Source: Colius striatus (lineage: Eukaryota; Chordata; Aves; Coliiformes; Coliidae). Taken from it: a stretch of 64,000 nt of DNA. The stretch covers positions 56,259,367 to 56,323,366 of the forward strand of contig NC_084760.1 of the NCBI RefSeq assembly GCF_028858725.1, given 5' to 3'. The translations under genes were made by a program, and so were the position numbers. Under the pieces are notes generated by a model. The model searched no databases. It had not been told where the DNA came from and saw only the letters and a program-made list of their open reading frames with translations. How positions within the stretch are numbered: the stretch's first letter is position 1; every line of letters begins with the position of its first letter. Below, in pieces: positions 13,133-25,479 of this stretch.

Positions 13133-14222
13133 ATAAAATCATAGAATGATAGGGGTTGGAAGGGACCTTTAGTCTATTTAGTCCAAAACCTCTGCAGAAG
13201 CAGGGCCACCTAGATCAGGTCACATAGGGATATGTCCAGGAGGGTCTTGAAGACCTCCAAGGAAGGAGACTCCACAACCCCTCTGGGCAGCCTGTTCCAC
13301 TGCTCCCTCACCCTCACAGTGAATTAGTTTTTTCTTCTATTTAAATGGAACCTTTTGTGTTACAGCTTCATCCCATTACCCCTTGTCCTGTTGCTAGATA
13401 CAATAGAAAAAAGGGATGCCCCAACCTCTTGACACCCATCCTGTACTGGTCCATAGGATTGTTCCTCCCCAGGTGCAGGGGTCTGCACTTGCTCTTGTTG
13501 AACCTCATGAGGTTCCTCTCTGCCCAGCTCTCAAGCCGGTCAAGATCCGTCTGAATGGCAGCACAGCCTTCTGGGGAATCAGCCAGTCCTCCCAGTTTGG
13601 TGTCATCAGCGAACTTGCTGAGGGTACACTCTGTCCCCTCATCCAGGTTGTTGATTAAGATGTTGAACAAACAAGACTGGCCCCAGAACCAATCCCTGTG
13701 GAACTCCACTGACCACAGGCCTCCAACTCGATTCTGTGCCATTGACCACCACCCTCTGGGCTCTGTCATTCAGCCAGCTCTCGATCCACCTCACTGTCCA
13801 CTCATCCAAACCACACTGCCTGAGCTTTCTGATGTTATGGGAGACAATATCAAAAGCCTTGCTGAAGTCAAAGTAGATGACATCTGCTGCTCTCTAGCCA
13901 GCCATTTATGCACTCATAGAAGGCTATCAGGTTGGTCAAACAGGATTTCCCCTTGGTGAATCCATGTGGACTCCCCCTGATAACAACCTTTTCCTTCCTC
14001 CAACCTTCACTCAACCAGACTCTTCTTATTTGTCAGTACTAGGTCCAGCAGCACACCCCTCTTGTTGGTTCCTCAATCACCTGTGACAGGAAGTTGTCAT
14101 CTTCATTCTATAGGAATCTCCTGGACTGCATGTGTTTGGCTGAGTGGCTTTGCCAACAAATACCAGGGAGGTTGAAGTCCCCCATGAGGATCAGGGATTG
14201 TGATCATGAGGCAGCTCTCATG
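13133..14222 (-). mobile_element. CR1 LINE, 5'-truncated, with 400-bp internal deletion
   Basis: The left end is the CR1 tail (aaaatcatagaatgatagg), followed by the antisense 3' UTR. Near 13440 the sequence jumps from 'cacccatcct' directly to 'gtactggtcc'. In the copy at 49866-50942 those two points are 400 bp apart (50180 to 50581), so this element carries an internal deletion. To the right it continues through ORF2: RT motif C FADD (13602-13613) and, near 13840-13890, RT motif A (antisense of [11 protein letters not shown]). Further upstream ORF2 sequence runs to about 14222 ('cccatgaggatcagggattg'). Several frameshifts make it non-functional. Confidence 0.93.
13368..13769 (-). pseudogene. 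CR1 ORF2 reverse transcriptase remnant (motif C region)
   Basis: This is an open stretch of 133 codons inside the CR1 copy at 13133-14222. It contains [20 protein letters not shown] followed by [20 protein letters not shown] is the catalytic motif C of the reverse transcriptase. The following residues ([19 protein letters not shown] and [16 protein letters not shown]) are the usual thumb region. After GVKRLGHPF the frame crosses the 400-bp deletion and is no longer CR1 ORF2 in register. The N-terminal portion MTEPRGWW is a chance start: motif A lies upstream in another frame. It has no independent function. Confidence 0.9.
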
Positions 14223-17200
14223 AGTTAATTAACAATACTAGAATAAAAACGGTACGATTTAGAGATTTCTTTCATTTGAGCTTTAGTCTTGTTTGGGCTT
14301 TGTATTTGTAATAATGGTGAAGTTTATACTTTTTTTCATTAATGATAATTTTCTTAATTTATAATGTTCAATAAATAAAAATGTAATCACCAAAATCTGA
14401 GATGATTTCTCATAAAAATCCTCCTCAGAAAAATGTCTAGGAACATAGATATTGCAGATTAACATGACCTCTCTATTGTTTGAGACACTCTCTACTCTAC
14501 ACATGCACGCAATTATGATAGTTTAATTTGGCTTAGTAATCAAATGCTGCCCCAGCAGATATCGTGCAATCACACAAGCTTACATGAGCCAAGAGCTCAT
14601 AAAACAGACTCTGGAAGGACAATATGGGGTTCCTCAGCTGTACATACTGTGAGGGATAGCGAGGAGTGCAGTGACATGCATAAGGAGTGCAAACAACATA
14701 AGTTAGGAAACACAATGAAAACTAGAATTATCATATTGACACACACTATAAAGCCATAACTCTCTTCAACAATTTCTTAATATTGTCTCAAATGTTTTGT
14801 GGGAAAAACAAGGTAATGATATTTTTCTACAGAATGTGTGCATGGGTTTGGATTACTTTGATTAGGTTGAGATATCTGATTATGTTATCCTTTAGACAGT
14901 GTTACTAGGTTGCCTGCTACAATAATCATAATATCTAGATAGTAATAGTATTATTTTTCACATTGTCTATGTTAATGATGAAAATGGTTAAAAACCACAG
15001 AGAAATGAAGCTCAAATTTGTAAGTCCTTATTAGTTGTGTACATAAGTAACATTTTTGCAAGTAGTAACCTAGTCAGCCTAGTTCAGCTTACATCCATGT
15101 TTGGCACCTTTAAATAATGCAGAAAGAAGGGCTGGGCTGATTCACAGCCTCATTACTTTCTGTGTCCAGAGATCTGCCTTTTTATATTATTACCTTTTTG
15201 CCATTTGTATCACTGTTGCTTTCCAAGGCAATGAAATTGGTGTATCGTAGCTACAATAATGCAGTTTATCTATAGACTTCTGATATCAACTGACTGTATA
15301 CTGCTTGCATTTTGTGTTATCTCTAGTCCTTTGTGGATTCATAGGAAGAAATTGCTGTAATCTTAACTTGGAGATCTCTTTAAAATATGTTTTTTAAAAT
15401 TTTTATTTTGTCTTCTAAGAAATTATTTCTTGTGTAGCATAATGTAACTGTAGAAGGTCAAGCACAGAAATCATAGCTACCTGCATCTCAAGAAAATTGT
15501 GTAAAGTCCTAGCTAGATGATACAGGGGAAAAAAACTGTTTGCCACCATTATTGGCATAAAAATAAATGTTCCACAGCAAATAGATTGATAATCTAGATA
15601 TGGAAACCTTCAAGGTGGAGATTATGTGTATAGGAAGACTTAGTAGGGTAGTTAGTAAAAACCTCTTGTGTGCCTTGCCCACCACTCATTATTTTAGGCA
15701 CCTCAACTATTTTCAAAGCAGAAATTTAATTTCTTATGCTTAGCATAGTGCTTAGCATCGTTACCCAAAATTCCTACATTTTACCACTTCTACCAACTAC
15801 ACTTTCCGTTCTAAGGCGTAATAAGGTGTAGCTTTTTTTACTGGCCACCATTCAGTGGTTGGTAGGTGGCTGACGAAGCATGGAGTCTTCCATCTTTGTT
15901 CCATTCTTCATATCCAGGCTTTGTCAGGCATGTATTTTCTCCTCAAACATTACACTTTAAACTTGATAAAGACTTTTTCTGTCTTGTTCTCAAGCATGCA
16001 TGATGTTAGACTAATCCACCATATGAGTGGTATTTTTTCATTTGATTTGTTTTTATTGCACTGATAGTTTTGAGCAGTGGTGTATCTTGTAGCTGTTACC
16101 AGATGTGTCACTTGGTGCCGTGCCAGCTAGTGTTCATCCCATTAAGGACTAATTAAAATAAGCAAGCATTCATACTTTAGAGACCTTTAAAGCATCGAGA
16201 ACACATTCACCTCATTATTAATGTAGTTCACAGTCTTACATTTTTTCGTGGCATACATTATTAGAGCAAGGTAATAATACAGGTAACATATTTGTTAGAA
16301 ACAGATCTTTTCTGGTTCTTGATAAAAAAAGAAAAGTGCCACCTAACAGTTATCTTCAGTACAAGCAAAGACTGTGTACTTCACTAGTTAGGACTCACAC
16401 CATGACTGAGGCCATGTCAGTTGTTTGTGTGAGATTTGATAGGTCTCTATCCTTCTTTTTCTCAAATCCTTGTTTTTAAAATGAAGGTAGTGATGTTTCA
16501 TGTCCTTTTGCAAGAATCTTTGGAAAATAGACACAGTTTGTTAATTTATTTATTTAAGCTTGTGAATTACCACAGAGGAGCAGAGCAATTTAAGAGGAAG
16601 AGCTGAATAGGGTCAACACATCAATACCTAACTCAGGATAAACAGAAGTTACCTGTTCCAAAGGATGGATAAATTGAAATTGGGCCCAAGGGTTTCCTGT
16701 AGTCTCATTTTATCCACAAATACTTGACTGTGTGTCAGTTTTACCCACCCTCTTTGGCCCACTGTATCTTGACACCTTTTACAGTATTTTTCAAAATTTT
16801 TGGATTAGTGTTGTTCAACATAAAGGTTATGTAACATGTGCAATGAAATTAAAAAGGAAACCAATAGGTAAGGAGTTGTAAATAAAGGGATTTCATTTTA
16901 TGTTTTCCTGGTTCTTGGTCTTTCCCATTAGCCACTAGAGAGCAGCTTTTTACAGGACCTGAGAAATGATTACTGTCCTGCAGTGTTACTGAAATTTAAG
17001 ACGAGATTTCTCTGAAATGATTACATTTTAAAATAATTTTATAAGTAAGTTTAGGCAATGTGACTTTACATATTATTGGTTTTGGTTTTGACCCAATTTA
17101 AATCTTAACTCTTTCAAATGTCTGAAGACATAATATGCTGTGACTTAAGCATAAGTATACATATTCCTGTATGCTGTCAGTCGGCATAATTGTAATATGA

Positions 17201-17544
17201 TTTGTGATTTGGCAGTAATTTCATTGCAACTGAAATTGAAAAAAACCTTTAAGCTGCTTCAAATGGAAGATGAAAAGAGACATATTAAAGAGAACAAAAG
17301 ATCACCTGAACACAGAAACTTGCCTCAAGTGGCAGCCAGTAGCAGTTGCCTAGTGAACAGTACAGGACCCTGTACGGCATGGCCGTTCCTTCCACTTATA
17401 CTTTCAGGTTTCAGCAAGGGGTAATTATGAGACTTCTTAAACCAAAGGCTGTGGCCAGACCATTGTTTCTATTTGCCGTCAATTTACTAATTTTCCATGA
17501 AATTCTACACTTTTTTCTGTCTAAACCACAAAAGCCTGTGGCTA
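14223..17544. other. NKAIN2 intron 1, unassigned AT-rich sequence
   Basis: AT-rich sequence with short chance frames on both strands. I see no exon, tail repeat or RNA gene in it. Confidence 0.55.
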
Positions 17545-18165
17545 TATTTTTCCCAGTTTCATTATTCACCCTGTGAAAAAATATTTCCTTTTTTTTTGGA
17601 CTCAGTTTTTCTCACATCATTGCAACTGGCTGCCTCTATTGCTACTACCAGGAAAAATAATAAAACTTTTTCCCTACTGATTTTATTTATATCATCTTTG
17701 TTTTTAAAGACTTTTTGATATCTCACTACTCTATACTGACTTCAGAAATCCTAATTGATTTAGTCTGTCCTCAGTAGAAATCCTCCACCTTTCTGATCAT
17801 TCCTGTTATATTTCTTTGTACTTTTGTGGTTCTAGTGTGTCTACTGCTGCAAGTGTGGTGCTCTCTCTGATAGTGAACTACCCTGTTTTCATTGTCCACT
17901 CTTTCCTCATGATTTATAAAATTTTGGCTGGCCTTTTATGCTAACTGTCCGGAATAATTTTATCACTTCCCGAGTAGTAATAGTTAATGTAGAATCGTTC
18001 AGTGTGTGTGTTAAATATTGTTTCCCAGGGAGGTACATCATTTTGCATTTATCAGGTATTTATTTCATCTGCCAGTTTTGATGTCCAGTCATTCAGTGTT
18101 GCAACAATTTGCTGTCAGTCCCAATACTGTATGCTTTGCAAAACTGGACAGTCAGAAAACTTCAG
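17545..18165 (-). mobile_element. Ancient L3/CR1-clade LINE fragment (strongly diverged)
   Basis: Read antisense, the order of blocks matches an old CR1/L3-type ORF2 end: 'tgtgaaaaaatatttccttt' (about 17571); an 'aacttttt-ccctactga-tttta' block (17660s); 'tagtctgtcctcagtag' with 'ctgatcattcctgttatatt' and 'tctttgtacttttgtggttc' (17761-17835); 'gttaaatattgtttccca'; and the strongest match 'cattttgcatttatcaggta' followed by 'tttcatctgccagttttgat' (about 18040-18085). In L3/CR1 elements the last block is the antisense of the 'MKFN..KCKVMH' stretch downstream of RT motif C. Identity is low, with no open frame, so insertion is old. Confidence 0.6.
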
Positions 18166-19812
18166 CACTTCTGTATGTAACCTCATCTTACAGCATGCTT
18201 TTCTCAAATGTTCAGCTTTGCCAAAGGTTTATAGAGGAACAGGTATACTGGGAAGGCTTGATCACCAATTCTTACATCCTTGTGCAAAAGTAGTGTTGAT
18301 TCTCCCACAGCAAATTACATTGATCAAAATGCATTCCTGGTCTAACCTAATTGTAGTCTGCAATACAGTAAAAGAAGAAACTGACTGAATAACATTTGAC
18401 CAGCTGTATGCTTCATCACACTGTTAGCTGTTGTCACCTCTTGTTCCTGATCTGTTTTACAAAGTTGGAAGAGAAAGTCCCACATATAATAATGCTAAGA
18501 ACTAATATTTAACTTTAAGGACTTTTCAGCTTACAGATTAAACTGATATGCAACACAAAATATTCAGAAACATTTAAATAAGGTAGGAAATTAATAATTA
18601 GAGAAGGTCAATGAAATCTGCAGTTCCAAGTGAGTTTGTCTTGAAATTAAGATTTAAATACTGCTTTGGTGTGTTACTCTGAGCTTAAAAGGTTTTTGTC
18701 TGAATCCCCTGGGGAATGCATGGCAGTACCTGGAACAGCAAACAGCCTGACAGTTTATTCATGGACTATCAACTCTATCAATAATTGTAACTCCTTTAGA
18801 TGAAATGGAAGGATCAGATTCGGTTTTTCTCTCTTGGGTAGCTGTACTTTGCCAGATCAGGTCTCTGTCTGGACCTTCAGAGACACATTCTTTCATTCTA
18901 CGATTCTATAATTCTATGATTAAGTATATTAGAAATTTGATGTTGGTTCAATACCTGAAATGTAGACGGAAGTTAGGGTCCTAAATTAGGTGGATTGGAT
19001 CTTGTCTCTGCTTTATAGAGATTATGACTGGAATGTGCCCAGTCTCTTGTTTCCTAGGAAAGTAGTGTCATTACATGTGGAAGGTTTGTTTCCTTACCTG
19101 TGTTTTACATCCACATATGTGGTGAAATCAGCTTCAGGGCAGGGTATGAGGGAAGATACTTGATTGCAGTTTAGCAACACTCACCACAGTAAGGCAGGCA
19201 GTTTCACCTGGGGGAGGGCAGCTGTGCAGAAAGCAGTTGTTCCTACCTGAATCTCTCACGAGGTGAGAACATGAACATCACTTAAAAAAGACTATTGGCA
19301 ACCATTGGCAATTGCTGGCACTTTGGTTAATTGCCCACAATACAAGGCTGTCTTTACCCTGGAGTTTTACTTTTCCACGTGAATTTCTTTGTCTAGTGAG
19401 ATAAATTATGGGAAAATGTGATATCTTCTGCACTTTCTTCACATTTCCCAGATGTGCACAGACTCATCTATTCCTTCCTCTCACCAATGTAGAACTTACT
19501 ATCAATAGCAGAGCATTTTGAATGGGCATTGGTCCATTCTTTCTTGGCTTCCGTAGCAGAGCAGCAGTGGTAAAAGACATTGTCTGTGCTTCAGTTATTT
19601 TTTACCAATCAGAAGAAGGCAGGTCTCATTAACATAAGTTTATTTTCCACTTAACTATACTATTTGCCAGGGAGGTGAGCTGCATCTTAATTGTAAATGG
19701 AGTTCTAATCAGTATGTATTATGGGATAGAGATACACCACAGGGTAAACCAATACCCTGGTCAAAACAGTGTCATACAACACAAAGCCAGAACCAGCAGG
19801 TATGACATTCAC
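18166..19812. other. NKAIN2 intron 1, unassigned, with a small CR1-like tail at 18895-18921
   Basis: No gene seen. At 18895-18921 the sequence cattctacgattctataatt then ctatga resembles the repeated 8-mer tail at the 3' end of a sense-orientation CR1. The preceding bases do not clearly show the rest of the CR1 3' UTR, so only the tail is suggested. Confidence 0.45.
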
Positions 19813-19913
19813 TGAATCACAGAATGGTAAGGATTGGAAGGGACCTTTAGAGATCTTTTAGTCCAAACCCCTTGCTAAAGCAGGACCACCTAGATTCATT
19901 GCATAAAGGTATA
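19813..19913 (-). mobile_element. Short CR1 LINE 3' end fragment
   Basis: tgaatcacagaatggtaagg begins the copy, followed by attggaagggacctttagag, 'agtccaaaccccttgctaaa' and 'caggaccacctagatt'. It decays after 'gcataaaggtatac', which lines up with the usual 'cataggaatatg' block. About 100 bp remain, all 3' UTR. Confidence 0.88.
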
Positions 19914-21668
19914 CTTTTGCTTTAGCAAAGAAGCAGCACACACAATATTATCTTGGGTTAAAAATACTCTCTTTAGAGAGGTCACCTATACCACTAAGAA
20001 ACGTGCAGTTTGTCGTTATGTAAATGTTATTTTTTCCTATTGTTTCATCAATAATAGGATTCTACTTTGAAAAAGACATTGCAGTTACCCTCAAATAATT
20101 ATATTAAAAGCTGCTGTCTAGCAGGGTTAGAAAGTCAGTAGACATGCATTATTTAAAACACTGGCCAATATGATTATAGGAAAAAGGCTCTGCTGTTTGA
20201 CTTTTTACAGTCTTCTGTAAGATAGCATGCGCTATCAAATTAAATTGAACACTGCCTTCCTCTCCTAGTCTAATCCACACTAAATTGGTTAAAAACAATT
20301 ATAAACACCTCATTTTTACAGGTCATGATTGAATAGATGATTCTTTTTTTGTGTAATTCGAGGAGGTCATTTACTAACAAGCGAGCGCAATCAAAATGAC
20401 TAGATTTAAGCAGCTAACCTAAAATTGTCTTTTCTTTTTTTTTTTTTTTTGCTAGGCACTGTAGAAGAGTCTGGCTCAGGCAATTTAATTTGCCTTTCAT
20501 AGTCTATCACAAGGCTCATAATTATTTCTTACAACAAAATATTCAGTGCAACAAATTAGTAGATTCTGCTATGTTGGTTGGGCTGCATTCCAATTCCTGC
20601 CTTAGTGATGCTGGCTGCGTTCAGCACTGCCAGCACAATAATTATTGCTGAGATTTCTAGACCTCATCAAACCAGCAAGGTGATCACCCCCTTGGAACAG
20701 CTGGGGATATGAGGTATGGAAAAGTGGAAAGAAATTGCTGTGACTCTGTGCTATCATGCCAGCAAGTGCTACTTGAATGATGGCAGCTATTGGCAGGGGT
20801 AGGGCTCTACTGGGGAAGAGCTTGCAGCAGTTCTAGATTATAGCTTTTGCAGCTTCCAAGGAGAATTACTGTGGGCACTGAATTAAAGAAAGAAAATTGG
20901 AAGGTGGGGAAAATGAAGATTTGAAGGCAAATGTAGAAGGGGAGAAGATGGGTTGTGACAATGAAGCAGTTTTTGTTCTGCTATATGTGATTAGCTTTCT
21001 TATGAAGTAAATAACTTCTACAAACACCATAATGTCAGCTATGCAGGTTTGTTAGGCAGACCTCTCCAGCCTTCATCATATAATTAAGGCACTAACTGGT
21101 GTCAGCAAACTGATATGGAGAAGTATTCTGTTTATAAGTATTGTACCATATGAAGTACAGAGCAAAGTAAAAAAAATATATTATTTTAGATATTTGACAA
21201 TAATTGTCATCAAAATACCTGCTGAGGGACTGCAACTGTGCCTCAGTGCATATTTTCGATAAACAAATGGGTTTAGTCCAGTACACTAACACTAACCTTT
21301 ACACGAAATAGACACTCAGTAGAAATCAGTTTAGCATTAAAACAGTTGATGTAAATTATCTCCATATAAATAAGAGAAACATTATTGACTGCAGTAAACA
21401 TTTAGTCAGATAAGGAGACTTTTTAGTACCTCTGTTTCCTTTCCCATTTCTCCCTTTTGTTTGGACATTGTAATTTTTATTCAATTACATTTTGTTTTCT
21501 GGACAATCTACTTGCACACAAGTGGAACATTTTGACACCGTTCTCATCACTAGGATACAGTGGCACTATGGAATAAATCAAGCATTCATCATGTGTGTTT
21601 AGTCTTTTGTCAGAGATTTTCATCTATCTTTTTCCTTCTCCCTCACATATTTAACTTTACGGTTTTTA
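19914..21668. other. NKAIN2 intron 1, unassigned; T16 tract at 20435-20450
   Basis: No gene. A T16 homopolymer is present at 20435-20450. The block around 20340-20700 is of balanced composition with several TAATTA/ATAATTAT-type homeodomain-like words and might be a conserved non-coding element; this cannot be decided without alignment. Confidence 0.45.
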
Positions 21669-21855
21669 CAGAATCGCAGAATGATAGGCGTTTGAAGAGA
21701 CCTCTAAGAGATCATCTAGTCCAACCCCACTGATAAAGCAGGCTCACCTAGAGCAGGTGGCATAGGAATATGTCTAGGCAGGTTTTGAAAACCTCCAGAG
21801 AAGGAGACTCCACATCCTCCCTTGGCAGCCTGTGCCGGCCCTCCATCACCCAACA
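21669..21855 (-). mobile_element. CR1 LINE 3' end fragment
   Basis: acagaatcgcagaatgatag starts the antisense tail. It is followed by gagacctctaagagatcatc, tagtccaaccccactgataa, 'ggcataggaatatgtctagg' and 'aacctccagagaaggagact', ending with 'ggccctccatcaccc'. It contains only the 3' UTR end, moderately diverged. Confidence 0.92.
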
Positions 21856-24800
21856 GAGCACTTAACAGATGGCGAGTAGAGCTTTGTGATTCACTGTCTC
21901 TTAAGCCAGAACTTTATTATATTGCTCCATTTTTCTCTATTTGCTGAATAGGTTGATAAGGTTTGGCTGCAGGCAGATAATGTTTCAGAAACAATGTACT
22001 TGAGACCAGGAGATCTTAGTATGCACACATGAATTGGCATACTAAAAAGAGGTCAACATACAATATTAGTCCATTAGTCATAACAGACTAGCTCTTTATT
22101 CATTGCATTTGTCATTGGTGCCAGGGAAAAGGAATGGCTCATCGACATTTTAAATTCATTACAGCTTTAATGTTGGAAGAGGCAAGTGGATGGGTCTTTA
22201 ATCTGTACTGCTTACTTGTGTTACAGAACTGTGCTATCAAGGGTTGGAAAATGGCATTTGAATTTGTTTAAAACAGAAAGCTTAGGCTCCCATTCATGTA
22301 AACATATAGTTTCATAAAACTGATTTTCCTTGAAATATTTGATGAGATCTTTTCAAGGGCAATTTCTAACTGACTTCCAAGTCACAAGTCCACAGGGCTT
22401 GGAATGAAGATGCCTATCCCAGTTGTCCAATGACCTAGGGTTTTCCTGTAATGACTGTCACAGCTTAGAGCGTTTCACATACTGCCTTTTTTCTTATAAT
22501 CGTGTTTCTAATCAAATGGTGAAACACTCAAAAATGCTGCAAATTCACTATCTCCAATCAACAATCCTTCAGTTGAATCAATAGTCTTGAACTAGCCTAT
22601 GAGAACACCGCATTTTCTTTACAGCTATGGTTACATTTAGAGATGCTGGACTGGGCATTTGGAAGATGGCATCTGAGACCTTGTGCATGTCCCAGGGACT
22701 CTGATGCAGAGAGCAGATGACAAGGTAGCCATGTTGCAGGGAAGATGCACTGCTACCTTCAGCACTACGTGGAGTTCCCTAAGGACAAATGGCTTTATAC
22801 ACAGGTAACAGGCAAAGTTTAGCAGCTAGAAACTTTTCTGACTATAACTGATGTCAATTATCTCTCTTCCATAAAGTTTTCTGTGTGGTTTAAATGTCAG
22901 TTTCCAGCTTATGCCAATGCATGACAATGTAGTATGTGCTTCACATATTCTGTATAATAATGACTGTTCCAGCAGGAGCATTTTAACAGAGAGGTTTCTG
23001 TAAGGTCAGACAAAGTCAGCATCCTGCTTATCCAGCTTTAGTTATGGAATGAGTGACTACTGTGCAAGAGCTCTTTGTGCCTTACAGTTCTGACAGTTTA
23101 GTTCTCATTCTCTCGCTTGCTTTATGGACACTCTTAGGTATCTGAACACAAGTAAAATCACCACAGTGATTCTAGATTCAGTTGTTTTCACTTGATGTAG
23201 TCCTTTAATACCAAATGCCTAGTTCTTCTTATCACAAAATGTTATCCTGATTATATAGTGGCTGATGCCTGCCAGTAGTGCTAAAAATTATTTGTCTAAT
23301 GAGGTTTCTTACAGGTATGCCATTCTGGCTGAGGAGTAGAGACTAATTTTTTTATTGTTGTTAGAACGTACTTTTTTCAGCTATTAGGCCACGTTCTATT
23401 TTTTAATGGGGAAACATACACAGAAGATAGTTTCACTATGTCAAATTAAGAACCCTTAGACACATCCTCTTGGCAACTCTGTAACAGCATTAATACATCT
23501 TTTCTGAGTTTACAAATGTAATATTCTGTGTAGAATCCAGTTGTATCTTTGTGTTTGACAGTGAGACCTCTCTTATTGTCAAATATTTCCATAAAGACAG
23601 AAACAATTTGAAATTATTAGATAAGACTAATATTTCTGAATGCTCTCTGAATTCTTGATTTTGCCTTCAGGCTTTTCTTCAGCCAAGTTAAGAATGTAAA
23701 ATTATAAAATATTATTAAAGCTTAATTAAAAAGTATTTTTACGTTCAGAACTGTCCTAAGGCTTCTTAGTAGTGTCAGTAAGATTGAATTTTGTCACCCT
23801 AAAGATGAGATGTGGGAACCAGGGCTTTGATGCTCTTGCATCAAAGAACAAGGACGCAAAGAAGAGATAGAGGAACAGAAGTAGGGCAGAGAGATGGAAA
23901 AAAAACCCTGGGACACCAGTCTTGATCTTCCCATTGTCAGTGGCAGAATGGGAGAAGAAGGGGGTGAACATGTTGGCAGTGTTTAAATTTATTCTTACCA
24001 GTGGTTACTAACCCATCTGTTATGATCCCTCCTTTGGCCACAGTCACAGTTAGCCTGTCTCTTCAGAGCTTTGACACAGGCAGAATAGGTATCAAGCCAA
24101 AGACCATGTTCATGATCTACTTGGCTTTGTACCAGCTACTCATATGAAGCTAACAATGAAGACCAATGCCTCCAGCCAATGCTAGGTTTCCAATATAAGT
24201 GGTTCTATTAATCCTTGATCCTCACACCAGTAAACTGGCACAGCTTTTGTAGTAGGATCCTGTACCAGGGACAGACACTATGTTGCTATACTGCTTCCAG
24301 TCCTGAGCTGGTAAGCAGAGGTGTCATCCATGTCTGCCCTGCATTCCCTAGATTCAGAAGAACAGTGAGAAGAGGCAGCTCTCACATCTCTGTCCCTCTG
24401 AAACAGGCCTGCACTCTGTAAATCTAGATTTCTAATAGTAAAAATCACATCTGAGAAAGTATATGAAATTGTTCTTATGTTTTCTATCTTCAGTGACTAA
24501 GGCTTTGTTAATAAAGTTTTTTGTTTGGGTTGATTTGTAGTTTTTTGTGTGCAGCTCATCTGATTTTGAACATTTCTAAAAAACACGTGGCAGGTTTTAC
24601 TAATTGCTAATTACACTCCTATCTGGAACCTGACAGCTACTTTATGATATAACATTCTTTCAGTTTTAAGGTAAAAATTAACTGCATAAGTTGACACAAT
24701 TTATCAATTTGAGTCTGAAACATTTTTGTGCACATTCAATCCTTATCTTCCAGGGTTTGGTGAAGTGCAAATTTGTCTTATTAAAATAATGCACAAATCG

Positions 24801-25392
24801 TTATTTCACACATTCGTGAACAGGAAATAAAATACTGTTTAGGAATTCAAACTCTTAGCACCTCTAATTTATTACTTCAGTTCATCCTGATACAGAAACA
24901 CTAACTTCATAATGTTTATACTCATGGGTAGAACAGTTTACTTGAGATTGATTTTTCAAATTTTCTTTCAGGCGTGCAGAAGGATGTCATTTTGATATGT
25001 CTGTCTTGTTACTTTTGGTCAGCTAAAACCAAGAAACTGTAGTCTTAAAACATACATACATGCTTGCGCACACACATACACACAAATTTGCTATAACATG
25101 ATGAGATTTGTAATCTAAACTGCAACATGAACTTAAGACCCTCAACCTGTTTAAACTAGTCAGTGGGATCAAGTGTGCTGTTTTATGTAAAAGTTTGCTC
25201 TGAAGATGAACTGAAATACACTTCTGGTTTCAAGAGTATAGAAATCTACCATGCCTCACAAATTCTGTTTTTTATTGTTCTTTCGAGTTATTAGCAAATG
25301 TTAATTGGGGATTGTAAAATAAAAAAATTATAGATGTCTGAGACACAACTATCTCTACAACTCTGCATAGCTCTGTAAAATGTTGCCATGAG
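21856..25392. other. NKAIN2 intron 1, unassigned
   Basis: There is no recognisable coding exon, tail repeat or RNA gene. A small CA-rich microsatellite occurs at about 25050-25086. Open frames (for example 23756-23971 on the minus strand) are short and featureless. Confidence 0.5.
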
Positions 25393-25479
25393 TTCACCTA
25401 GTCTAGGTGGTCCTGCTGTGACAGGGGGTGGACTAGGTGATCTTTCGAGATCGCATCCAATCCTTAAGATTCTATGATG
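25393..25479 (+). mobile_element. Short CR1 LINE 3' end fragment
   Basis: Sense-orientation CR1 3' UTR: 'cctagtctaggtggtcctgc', 'ggactaggtgatctttcgag', then 'ccaatccttaagattctatg'. Only about 87 bp remain. The canonical 'agaggtcccttccaaccct' block is degraded, indicating an older copy. Confidence 0.85.
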
